The position numbers and the translations under genes were made by a program. A stretch of DNA of 64,000 nt from Trametes villosa (Eukaryota > Basidiomycota > Agaricomycetes > Polyporales > Polyporaceae): assembly GCA_002964805.2 (NCBI GenBank), contig PUDQ02000001.1, positions 372,001-436,000 on the forward strand, written 5' to 3'. Below are positions 12,112-22,897 of this stretch, in pieces; the first letter of the stretch is position 1, and each line of letters begins with the position of its first letter. The notes beneath the pieces were generated by a model. The model had not been told where the DNA came from, ran no database searches, and saw only the letters and a program-made list of their open reading frames with translations.

Positions 12112-12567
12112 GCCGACCTGATTAGCTTGCGATTTGAATGGACATAGATGCGACGCGGATAGATGTAGATTCATGTATATTGTACCATACTGTACCACCA
12201 CCATAGAGATTAGCGTAGACACGCGGATCCCGTTGATATTTTGGTTCCTCTACTTGAGCGATTCAGAGTTTGCTAGTGCCCGGATGACGGTCGTAAGAAA
12301 GTGTTGTGTGCTCTGTTAACGCGGTTTACACGTTCTTACTGGAGCTACAACACTGTGTAAGTGAAGCCAGCCAATGCTTGTCCGAGGCTTAGCCAGGTCG
12401 CCCTAGGCCCGCGCGAGCCTATGGGGAGGCGCGGATTGTGAGCGCCTGAGCGGGCGGGAACGGGACGAGGACCGCGGGCGCCCAATTCAGACTCCGCCCT
12501 AGTTTGCGGTCGTCACCGCAGACAGCGAGCTCGACTCCCCCCACCTCCTCGCCCCCCAGCGCTCGCC
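12112..12567. other. Intergenic stretch between GDPD and Rieske genes
   Basis: Contains the 3' end region of the phosphodiesterase and the GC-rich promoter/5' UTR of the Rieske gene. No exon is supported. Confidence 0.45.
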
Positions 12568-13711
12568 ATGGCTGCCGTCCAGCTCACCAAAAAGGCCGTC
12601 ACGCTCCCCCCCACCGTCCGCACGCTCGCGTCGGGCGTGCCCCTCGCCCCGCACATCAACCTCGCCGCCCGCGCGCCCGCCGGTCACGGGCACGACCACG
12701 GGCACGGCGCCGCTGGGCCCCGCTCCGACGTTCCCGCCAAGTGGGCGAGCAGCGTCTCGCGGACGGTGGGCGCCGGCCTTGTATCTAAGAGCTATCTTTC
12801 CGGTGAGTCCCGCCCCTGTGCTGCTGCCGCCGTTTGCGAGGGGTCTGTCATGGACCTCCTCCGCTCGCTGCATTTTCTGCCCGCACCCCTCTGCGTCCTG
12901 CAGTCTCACTCACGCCCTGCCCCTCGCACCCGCCGTAGCCCCTGTGAGCGGTGTGTTCCAGAAGAGCCTGATGCACACGTCCGCCGTCGCCCGGGACGCG
13001 CCGCAGGTGCCCGACTTCTCCAAGTACGAGGCGAAGAACGAGGGCACGAACCGCGGGCTCGCGTACTTCATGATCGGCTCGCTCGGGCTGCTCTCCGCGT
13101 CCGCGGCGAAGTCGACGGTGACGGAGTTCCTCGCGACGATGTCCGCCTCCGCGGACGTGCTCGCGATGGCGCGCGTCGAGGTCGAGCTCGGCGCGATCCC
13201 CGAGGGCAAGAACGTGATCATCAAGTGGCGCGGCAAGCCCGTCTTCATCCGCCACCGCACCGCGGACGAGATCCAGGAGGCGCGCAGCTCCGACTGGAAG
13301 GCGCTCCGCGACCCCGAGTCCGACGAGCAGCGCACGAAGCAGCCCGAGTGGCTCGTCATGCTTGGCGTCTGCACCCACTTGGGTTGTGTGCCCATTGGCG
13401 AGGCCGGTGACTACGGAGGCTGGTGAGTGCCTGTCGAGCGTAGGCCAGTTCTGCGGTCGCTAATCTGAACTCCTCAGGTTCTGCCCCTGCCACGGTTCGC
13501 ACTACGATATCTGTAAGTGGTGTTCAGTTTTCGCACGGACGGCCTGCTCACCAAGGTATAGCTGGACGTATTCGCAAGGGCCCTGCTCCTGTAAGTTCAT
13601 GTTGCAATTTAAAATGCCCTTTTCACTCGCTCATACACTATTGTCCAGCTCAACCTCGAGGTTCCTCAATACGAGATCAACGAGGCCGAGGGCAAGCTCG
13701 TTATTGGTTGA
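12568..13711 (+). CDS. RIP1: Ubiquinol-cytochrome c reductase Rieske iron-sulfur subunit
   Basis: Five exons (12568-12802, 12939-13422, 13478-13512, 13562-13590, 13649-13711) sum to 282 codons, 281 aa. The N-terminal part is basic/hydroxylated and lacks acidic residues early on, as expected of a mitochondrial presequence. It contains an unusual His/Gly run (GHGHDHGHG) near residue 40. The single membrane anchor is about GLAYFMIGSLGLLSASAAKS. The cluster-binding loops are CTHLGC and CPCHGS, giving the two Cys and two His that hold the [2Fe-2S] centre plus the disulfide cysteines, followed by GRIRKGPAP. The protein passes electrons from ubiquinol to cytochrome c1 in complex III of the inner membrane. 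Length is close to the family norm, slightly long because of the presequence. Confidence 0.97.
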
Positions 13712-14404
13712 TAGACTTGCATACCTGTAGAGCGTGCAATAATATTGCGTTGGCGGCGTTGACGCGGACGGACACCTACCATTATGACCGCGTGCAGCCG
13801 GGACCACCCATCACACATGTGGATTGATTTTTATGCGACACAGCACATTGGTGTCAATTTATAGGTCATCCACAGTCCAACTCTGCCACAACAACCACCT
13901 ACGCCACACACATCACACATACTGCACCACACAACTACGCACCACACACCTTCTCCTACACATACACTACGCAAGCAAGAACGTCGGCGCAGAGATCTGG
14001 GTTTATGTACATCAAAGAGGGAGAACTAGGAGGCGACGACGAGAAACGACAGCAAAGACAGTAGGGGAGAGAGTATAGCAAGGGAACAGAGAGGGAAAAA
14101 CGGCAGCGGGACCACAAGCAGGGATCTTCTCTGAAAACGGGCTACCCCGTTCCCGTAGTCATGTCCGAACCCTCCAAGAGTCCGATCAAAGCCTCATAAT
14201 TAGCCACACCAGGAGTCAGGAGTCATCTTTGTGGAGTTTCGAGTTTCGTTTCGGGTTATGGAGCGGAGCATACGGAGACGGAGACGAGGGGGTCAAGCGA
14301 GAACAGAATCCATGTATTTCGGTTCGGGCATCGCTCAACGATGGCGGGCCGCCTCGCAGAGCGTGTGAGGTACTCTGTTGGGGCATGAGGGGCCGAGGAA
14401 GGAA
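13712..14404. other. Convergent 3' region between Rieske and SR-protein genes
   Basis: No gene is supported. The stretch contains a CA-rich low-complexity block (annotated separately) and presumably the 3' UTRs and polyadenylation sites of the two convergent genes. Confidence 0.45.
13880..13965. repeat. Imperfect CA/CCACA-rich low-complexity tract
   Basis: The plus strand is dominated by irregular CACA, CCACA and CACAC units with few G residues, unlike its surroundings. It lies between two convergent genes and could be a degenerate microsatellite. Confidence 0.5.
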
Positions 14405-16769
14405 TTAGGTGCGGCGGTAGCTGCTCGCGGGCTCGACCTCGCGGGCGGCGCGCGGCGGGGCGTAGTCCCTCGTGGAAGCAGCGCTGCGAGCAGCGGGCGG
14501 AGCCCCGCCGTTGGACGCGGGATAGCCGTTGCCAGCGTAGCTGCCGGAAGCGCCGCCGGCGTAAGCAGCCCCTCCAGTGCCAGACTCGTAGCGGGCAGAC
14601 TCGTACGGAGCCCCAGAGGCAGAGCGAGAGGGCGGGCTCTGAGAGCGGCGGCTGTAGAAGAAAGCGGGGTCAGCGGAGCTGGATATACGCGGCGAGGGAG
14701 GAGGCTGACCGGTAGCGAGGAGCCTCGACGCTGCCAGAACGAGGGGGGTAGTCCGTGTAGCGAGCAGGGGGCGGGGAGGCAGGTCTGCCCCGGGCTTCAG
14801 CAGCAGGCGGATAGTCACTGAGAGACTCGTATGAGAGACAGCCGCAGCCGACAAGAAGTCACGAGCACATACCGAGCCGGCGGGCGGTCGTAGTCGTCAC
14901 GAGAGCGAGCAGGCGGAGCACCAGGTGGGGTCCTAGGTCTCACAGCGGCGGGAGGAGGGTAAGAGCCGTACCTGTCCGCGGGGGGAGGGGCGCGTCTGTC
15001 GTAGCGGTCGTAGAACTCGCGAGGCGGCGGGGGAGGATAGCCGCGCGGCGGGTACCCAGGGGCAAGAGCTTCGCCCTCGGGATAGTAGCCGCGAGAGTCA
15101 TAGCGAGCAGGCGGCGGGGGCGGCCCTCTGGCCCTGTAATCGTCGTAGTCCCTAGCAGAGCGCACAGGAATCGGGGGCGGCGGGTAGTCGCGCACGTCGC
15201 GCGGAGGCGGGGAAGGCGGACGCCCATAGCGACTCTCGCGCCCAACGGGCGGCGGGGGGTAGTCATAGAAGCGCGGGTCCCTAGGAGGAAGATACCCAGG
15301 ATATTCACGGTAGTAATCGCGAGCAGGCAGGGGGTAGTCCCTGGGCGGCTGAATACGGTCAATGAGGGAGGCTTCGCTGCCAGGGCGGCGTCTAAAGAAA
15401 CAGGCAAGGTCGACTCAGTGATGCTATCCCGGAAGCGCAGTGCCGAATACATACCCCGTTGCAAGATGGTTGGGGCATTCCCTAGATAGAAGCAGCAGGT
15501 CAGCGCCCCGGCGCCAGGGTGAATGAATGCGTGTTATCCGACCTGGCCCAATGACCCATCTGGCCGCACTTGAAGCATGCGCCAGGGTCGCCGCTGTACT
15601 TCGCAGTGCGTCCGCCGCCATGAGAGATCTCGACACGTATCTTGTTTCCCATGAAGTAGCCCTCGTGGTACTTCGCCACACTCTCTTCCGCGGCCTCGCG
15701 GTTGTCGAATTCCTGCAAAAAGGGGCGAGGTCACTTCTCGAACCTGACGAGGCATCACGATGGGGCGACCTACCACGAATCCGTAGCCCACCCTGTTCAC
15801 ACGATGTACAGCCCATCCGTCAGCACGGCACCTGCGCGATTACGAGAAGACACGTACTTCAGCTCGATGTTGACGATGTTACCGATTTTGCCAAAGCAGC
15901 TTTCCAGATCCTCCTTGCGGGTGTGTTCAGGGAGCCCCCCAATGTAGACCTTGTTCGGCTGGAGTCACAGGGGAGCCATGCAGAATGGTGCCCAGGACAG
16001 GAGCGGTGCATGAGAGAGCAGAAGCCGTCAGCGAACGTCCAACAAGCGCGAGAGGCCAGCGAGAGCGGTAATGCAACGAAGCAGAAGAAAAGGCCCGGGT
16101 CCCTGCGCCCGAGACAGGGGCGTAGCGCGAGACAATAGACAGCCCCTAGTGCGCGAACAAGCCCTGTAGAGTCAACGCGCCGCCGCAGGGCAGCGACAGA
16201 CCTACGCTCCCGCTGCAGCCTGCAGACATGTCCGCAGACGGTGGTTGCCATGTCACAGTGTCTTCCGCGTCCTGTACAGCGAACGGCGGCATGGCAAGCT
16301 CCGGCCACGGTGAAGAGTGTGAGAGAGTGCGGGATGTCTCAGCTCAGGCAGAGGGCGGCAGGCAGGCGGGCGAGCAGGGCGACGGGCGACGGTCAAGCCG
16401 ACAGGGCAACAGCGAGCAAAGATGGGAGGGAAGAGGAGGAGAGGGAGAGACGACAAACGGCACACAAACGAGAGACCGAATAAGCACCTTGATCAGCTTC
16501 TCGCCGCGCTGGAGGGCCTCTGCGCGCGCGGCCTCGCCCGCGCTGTCCGCGACAGAAGCGGGCGCGGGGTACTCCGCGGGCTCCTGGCCAGGCGCACCGC
16601 GGTCGTCGGCGGGATGGGCGGCGCCATTAGTGTCGATGTCGCCGCCCGGGCCCATGTGGTCGCGGGCAGGCTCGACGTCCATCTGGCTGGCTGTCCACTT
16701 GTGGCTGGGCTGGTGCTGCACGTTCGCTTGCTCGTCGCCGTTCGGTGTGGCGATGGGGGAGGCGGCCAT
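14405..16769 (-). CDS. SR-type RNA-binding protein: RRM, CCHC zinc knuckle, RS/RDY-rich tail
   Basis: The start MAASPIATPNGDEQANVQHQ is followed by an acidic, Ala-rich N-terminal region. A 529-nt intron (15959-16487) separates it from the RRM. The RRM reads NKVYIGGLPEHTRKEDLESC (RNP2 VYIGGL), then KIGNIVNIELK, VGYGFVEFDN (RNP1-like) and GNKIRVEISHGGG. The zinc knuckle CFKCGQMGHWAREC follows (C-x2-C-x4-H-x4-C). The long C-terminal tail is rich in RDY, RYD, PPP and RS dipeptides (SRRSQSPPSRS). RRM plus knuckle plus RS tail is the architecture of SRSF7/9G8-like splicing factors, so a nuclear role in splicing or mRNA export is likely. A 37-nt intron (14652-14688) is needed to keep the tail in frame; without it the frame stops at 14670. 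The neighbour upstream on the same strand encodes an SRPK kinase. Confidence 0.88.
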
Positions 16770-17733
16770 GTACTGGACACGGCGGGGATGATGACGGGTA
16801 GAGCGCAAGGAGAGCAGAGCCTGAGCCTCGCCCAAAGACGCCCTTCCCCACTCTCGCAAATTTCCGAGGCAGGCGTCTGTTTCACGCGTCGGGGCGCCCA
16901 CTCAGACGCCCGCACGACCGACGAGGAAAAGCCAGGACTGACTTATTGCCGAATCTCTAGAGTATATACAGATGTGTCGCAGACAGTAAGGAGGCATAGC
17001 TACAGCGCGAAAGCAATAGGGGATGCGCAGGTAAGTAATAAGTAATAGGCGTGGGCTACCCTACTCGTGCAAGAGAGAACGGGACAGCATGGATGTGCGG
17101 AGCAGGCGGCGGGGGGTGAGTGGGAGGCATCGCGGGGGTGGGGGTGGCATGGGCGATGCGGGCGTGATTAGGCGGGGGTAACGCATTGGGTGGGTACGCG
17201 TGAGGTCGAGGTGGGGGCAAGGGGGACGAGGACGGGATATGCAAGCGAGCAGATGCGGTCTAGCGTCTAGTGTGCACGGGAGCGGGAAGCAAGGGCAAGA
17301 AACGGCGTGCCGGCCATAAGCTATGCAAAAGTCCAAAAGCAAGCAGGAGAATGCAGGGGGATGATACAACATGGGGGAAGGCGGGCGAGAGGAGCGAGGG
17401 AAGAGCACGCATGATTGCACAACAACATGGACGGAAAACGCCCGAAGTGGGGGCGGCGAGAAATGGAGCGGTGGGGAGCAACGGCGGACCCAAACTGTTA
17501 ACCAAAAACAAAGATCATGAACGAGGAGATGCGAAGAAAGGCCGGCACACAGTGAGAAGTTGAGAATAATGATGCGAATAGAGATAGGATGAGGGGATTG
17601 AAAGCGAGGGCTCAGCGACGCGCGTCACGCCATATACCGACATCCGCGCAATCGCTCACCACAGCCGCCCAAGCAACTGGACGCCCGTGTCCCAGCACAT
17701 AAGTACCGGGCACGGGGCGGACGCGGGGGGCGT
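16770..17733. other. Gene-free stretch between SRPK and SR-protein genes
   Basis: Contains the promoter of the SR-protein gene and 3' sequence of the kinase gene. A strongly strand-biased (G-rich on plus) tract lies at about 17080-17270. No exon is supported. Confidence 0.45.
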
Positions 17734-20700
17734 TCACCACCCCCACAAGTCCTCGCTGAGCGGGTCGACCTGGAGCCACGGGTGGTCGACCATGTCGCGC
17801 GCGTGTGCCCGCTTCCTGTGGTCGACGACGAGCATCGGCTCCAGGAACGAGCAGAGCGCCTCCGCGTCGCTCTCCGACCACAGGTACTTCTCCACCATCA
17901 CCCGCCGGAGCGGCCATGGCTTCAAGTTCCGGATGTACCGCAGCGCGCCTGCAGAGGTAGGGAAGAGGAATAGTCAGTAAGTGCCTGTTATCACCCAAAC
18001 GCTACGCCACAAGCATGCAGAATAAGCCGAAACATGGCAGCGCATCCCGACAGCCCCGGAAAGGCAGGCAGAAAGGCAGCCTCGATATCGATATCACTGC
18101 GTCGATCCTCGCCCTCACCGGTGCGGTGATGCCGACCACATGGTTCCTGGCGCAGAACTCAGAAGAGCGGATGCTGTGACCAGGCCACACCCCCGCCACC
18201 TCCGATGAGGTACCCCAATTGGGTATGGAGGGACGAGCAGGCGCAGCATCGCAGCGCCCCAAACCAGTGGTGGTTGGTTTTTCGGAACGCATATATAAAG
18301 CCCACAGGCAGCAGAACGGAACCCGACGCTCACCTGTGCTGTCGAACAGCTCCCTGCTGAACCGCCCGCCGAACTTCGTCTCGTGGAAGTCCCCGAGGAG
18401 CTCGATGATCTGCGCCATGTGGTCGTCATCCTTCCCGAACAGGTCGCCTTGCCCTTGCGGGTCGAAGAGGTACTCGGCGGTGAGTAGCTCGAACACGACG
18501 CAGGCGACGGACCACACGTCCGCCGTCGCGCCCCAGTCCGTGCGCCCGATGATGGCCTCCGGGGCGCGATACTGCCGCGTCTGGATGTCCTCGGTGTAGT
18601 GTTTCGTGGTGGGCGTCGCATTCCCGAGGTCGGCGATCTTGATGTTGATGGGTAACGGTGGAGGGAGGGGCGCAGGGACTTCGGAGTCGGCGTCCGATAA
18701 TGGTGCAGGTAGCGAGTCGGGTGAGTGTGGATGCTGCGAGCATGTGGAAGCGGAGCGTTGCGGGGTGAGGTGTTGGGGAGCGGTCTGGGAGAGGAGCGAG
18801 GGGCCGGGGGCAGGCCGGACTTGAGGGAGAACGGGTTTGAAGTCGGGCGCGTCGCCCGCTTCGGTGAAGGTCTGGTCGGTGCAGGTGCAGACGCATGGCT
18901 CGACAGCCTTGCCCTTGCCCTTGACGGACTCGCTGAGCGCGAGCTTGCCCATGCCGCTCGTCAAGCTATTGAGCGACGTGGACGGGGTGTCGTTGCTCAA
19001 CGAGGTCGCCAGGCTGGAGGACACCAGCACCGAGTCATATCCGGAGACAGAGCCGGAGCTACCGCTCCCGCTAGACTCGTCGGACATGTCCGGCGTCGAT
19101 GCGCCCGATTTGAAGTGGCCGCTGGAGAGTGCGAGCTTGCTCGTGCTCTTCCTCCGCATCGAGGTCATGCTCTTCAGGGAGGAAGAGCCGAGAGCGGCGT
19201 TCGCGCTCTGCGCGGAAGCGACTCGGGAGATGTAGCTGAGACGTGCGGGAGAGTTGGGGCAGCTAACAGAGGAGGGGCTCGGGAGCGGCTGCGAGTCAAA
19301 GATCTGCACCTGACGCTCGCGGCCAGTCTTGCGGTGGGGGATGCTGACTGCAGCTCGAGCGACCTGCTTAGGAGGTACAGCGACTTTGCGGCAAGTGGGA
19401 GATGGCGAACGCGAAAGTTCAGCCTGGATATGTGACTCGACGTCGGGTATCGAGATAACTGTATAATGCATACGTCAGCGTTTCGGGACAACTGTCGACT
19501 GGAGGGTTCGACTCACGGATATTCTCGGGCTTGATGTCTGTGTGTACTAGATCACACTCGTCATGCAGATACTGCAACCCCAGGAGCATCTGCTTGGCAA
19601 TGACGCGCACAAGATCGACGGCTACGCCAGTCTTCTTGTGACGTTCGATAAGGGCGAGCAAGTTCTCGCCTAATGGCTCGAACACTAAGCAGATGTGACT
19701 ATCGTCGGGGCCGCTGTGTTCGAAGTTGTCGAGGAATGAAACGATGTGGTTCCGTCCGGGATGAGAGGGGTTCACGTCCATAACTTGATGCAGGAGCTTG
19801 ATTTCGTCGCGTGCCGTCTCAGCATAACGGCTCGCGGACTTGACAACCTTGAGGGCAGAATGGCGTTTGGTGCTGCGGGTCAAGTCAGCACGGTGCATAC
19901 ACGAGATAGTGAGAAATTCGCCACACGCGAACCGCAACCTGACGAGTAGACACAAATTGCGGCTCCCGCGCCATAGTAGCCACCTCTCCAGGTAGAGTAC
20001 GTCTGCCGCCGCCCTGACCGTCCGAGGACACAGCGATGATACAATTCGACCGCCGTGAAGTAGCAGGGGATATGGCCTGGGCGTGCACATGCATTCGGAG
20101 GGCAGTATGTGAGAGATTTCCCGCGCCCTATGATCCGAGAATGCTGCCGGTGCGATACGAACCAGGATGAGATATGGGTCTCAATTCGGTGACGCAAGGA
20201 CGACGGAGACACCATATATTGGCACGGCCCAGACAAAGGACAGACAGAGTGGCGAGAAGCCAGTTACATGTGGCGGGTCCGTGATTTCCGTAGCAGCAGG
20301 AGCAGCAGGCACGCAGCGAGGACGACGGCAGCCCTTCAGGCCAGTCTGGTGTCGGGAAAAGTGGAGAGGGGCAGAAGGAGGCGAAGAGAGACAGAAGAGG
20401 CAAAACACGTACTGGTTGTCCTTGACGAGCCATACGGTCGAGAAATGGCCCCAGCTAGTCGTGTGACATGAGCACAACGTCCAGAGCGCGAACCCAACGA
20501 AGTAGCGGAGGCAACTTCTGTCGGCGAGCGCGGTGAAATAGAGAAGGACGTACCCGAGCTTCCTGGTGACGAGGTATCTTCCGTCCTTGAAGGTATCGTT
20601 TATCTTGACCTGGAGATAACCACCCGAGTTGTAGTCTGCGGGCGACTCCTCGTCCTTGGAATAGACATCTGGGACTGGGACGATCTTGGGGCCGGCGGCG

Positions 20701-20744
20701 GTGACGACGTATTGGTACTTTGCGCAGGGTTGCTTCGGAGCCAT
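17734..20744 (-). CDS. SRPK-type serine/threonine kinase (SR-protein kinase)
   Basis: Starts MAPKQPCAKYQYVV, then the SRPK pre-domain ADYNSGGYLQVKINDTFKDG and RYLVTRKLGWGHFSTVWLV (Gly loop). KRHSALKVVKSASRYAETA holds the ATP-binding Lys. HIVSFLDNFEHSGP, CLVFEPLGENLL and the catalytic loop LVHTDIKPENI follow. A long, Ser/Pro-rich spacer (roughly 18,700-19,440) splits the two lobes, as in SRPK1/Sky1/Dsk1. The second lobe has IKIADLGNATP (DLG, normal for SRPKs), TRQYRAPEAIIG, TADVWSVACVVFELLTAEYL and FDPQGQGDLFGKDDDHMAQI. The C-terminal end reads RAHARDMVDHPWL and stops at 17734. The enzyme should phosphorylate RS domains of SR proteins and control their nuclear import and splicing activity. The adjacent downstream gene encodes such an RS-tailed protein. 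Confidence 0.93.
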
Positions 20745-22897
20745 GTACGGAGGAGATGGAGGGGGAGGGAGGGTGCACCGGGCGGCGGCGCGCGAGGTGG
20801 CAGGGATATCAACCGACCGCCAACGCCCTCGACCGCGCCCACCCCGATTAGTCAGCACCCCATATGCGGGCCCTTCGATCCCGGATCTCTTATCGCGCGG
20901 CCCCCAGCCAATCCGCACACGACGATTAGCCCGGGAATACTTCGCGCTCCTTCCCCATTGGCAGATTTACGTAACCGTGGCTCGGCCGATTCCACCTGCT
21001 CCTGCCATCGCCTCCCCGTTATCTCCTCCCCGCGCCGAATCCATCCGAGTCCCCAGCCGAGGCGCACGCGAGTCCCGTCGAGCCTCACACGACGCCTGCG
21101 CCGTCCCCCGTCGCACCCTCCGCCATATTCCCGCTCGTTCTCCAGGCCTCGCGGGCGTCGCATCCCCCGACGGCGCCCTCTGCTGCAGCGCTGGCGATCG
21201 ATCCGGCCGGAAACTGCTGCCGTCAACGTTCTGCCAGCCCGTTCCGCCCAAACGCCCGGTGGGTGATTGGCCCGCCGCCCCCGCTTTTCGTCGACGGCGG
21301 CTTTTCATTATGCAGTCGGTCCCGCATTGGATGTTTTTCTTGGAGCCCTGACAAAGCCCAAAAAGATTCCAGCTAAGATATACGACCCCACAATTTTCCG
21401 CTGCTTCTCCCCGGACTGCGCTACGGGCGCACCATCAGTTCATGCACGATCGATCTTCCGGGGTCGTTGAAGACACCAAAAAGAGAATCCAACGTGAATC
21501 GATGGGCTCCTCCGAAGTTAGGACGTCTGGATCTTGCGTACGGATAATCGACCAGGCGCTGCTTCGATGGGGCGGCCGTACGCAAACCGTGGAATGACGT
21601 TCTTTCCGCGAGTCCGGTCGGGGATGAGTACTATGAGTGGACAAGAGGTTTGCGGCCGGCGATCGGCTCAAACATCTGCCCAGGCTTTCACGAAAGAGCA
21701 CTCTTCGAACCCCAGCATAACGTACGACTTCTGAGTTTCTGTAAGCCTGCATCGGATTAACGTTACAGCAGCAACTCAACGCCGCTGAACAGCGAACACT
21801 ACACCTGCCTATTCCGACGCGCTTCCCCAGAAGCCCACCAATTCGCGAAGCCGCCCCTGCTGGGCGCCCCGACGCGAAGCTTACCGCGCGAAGCGCACCC
21901 TACGAAGCCTTGTCCAATACTTATCCCGTTCTCCACCGACCGGTCAGCTGTCCCCCGCGCGCCCGCACGCGGTCCTCCGAACCACCCAGGGCCGCATTCC
22001 CCGCTTTACGCTCGCGCGCGGCTGGAGGGTGCATTGACTCGTGCTCCCGCCGCGCTCTCACGCCCGTCGCGGACGGACGGTGTCTTGGCATGAGGGCGCT
22101 GGGTATGAGCTGGCACCCCCCTTCTGCGGCTTCGGCGGCCGCTTCGCACAAGCTTGCCTGGACACCGGTCAATGGGCGCGCGCGTCGGCTGCATGAGGGC
22201 CTCACACGGTGCCATCGCTGTTCGTTACGTGGGGTGCAACTGAACCCGGAGGTAGTGCAGAGCGGGTGCGCGAAGCATAATCTGTGACGAGAACCTGTAT
22301 TTTACCGCTCTTGGCCTCACGTAAGAGCTTGCGCTCGGCGTGCTTCCAGGAGAGCAATGTCTACAAATCATCGTATGTACCCCCATTTCGCTTAGGGACA
22401 CGTCGGCATGTACTTTACCGGACTTACTCGCCTTCCATTCATAAAAACGTGAATGCGCATTTCTGCGACGGCGATGTACCCTCCGATCACGCGAGCCTCA
22501 AGGACCCACGGGATCGGACTCATGGCAGCACAGGACGAAATACAGCAGCCCGAAAGTACTCGTAATTGTCAGTGAGGGATTCGTACAACATACGGTAGGA
22601 TAAACAGGTAAATCAAGACACTACATGGTATAACACCGACCGCGCGAACCGCGTCCAAGACACGGAAAGGAAGGAAGGAAACAAAGTCATCATCACATCG
22701 TTACAGTCCCGCAGCCTCTCCGGCCGTCGCTGTCCCACAAGCCCCAGCCCCGGCCCCGGCCTCAGCCAATTACACCCCTGCCTAGCGTCGTCGCTGTGAG
22801 TATGGAATTACATTGTGCGCGTTTCATATCGTGCGTGCGTGCGTTCGTGACCAAGCCCTAGTCTGCGGTGGATCTCGAGAGCGGTGCGCCGCGCCGA
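20745..22897. other. Long gene-free stretch between RhoGAP and SRPK genes
   Basis: About 2.1 kb with no exon I can support. It is very GC-rich near 20,750-21,300 (probable promoter of the SRPK gene) and has a short GGAA repeat near 22,667-22,681. Open frames in the GC-rich part are compositional. Confidence 0.4.

Noticed and set aside
12848..13395. Long minus-strand frames opposite the Rieske gene
   Set aside because: Shadow frames caused by GC-rich third positions of the real coding strand.
19500..19520. ggttcgactc sequence resembling a tRNA T-loop
   Set aside because: It lies at an SRPK exon/intron border and no acceptor, D or anticodon arms can be folded around it.
20853..21308. Overlapping open frames on both strands upstream of the SRPK gene
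   Set aside because: Present on both strands with Arg/Pro/Ser-rich composition; a GC-rich promoter is the simpler reading.
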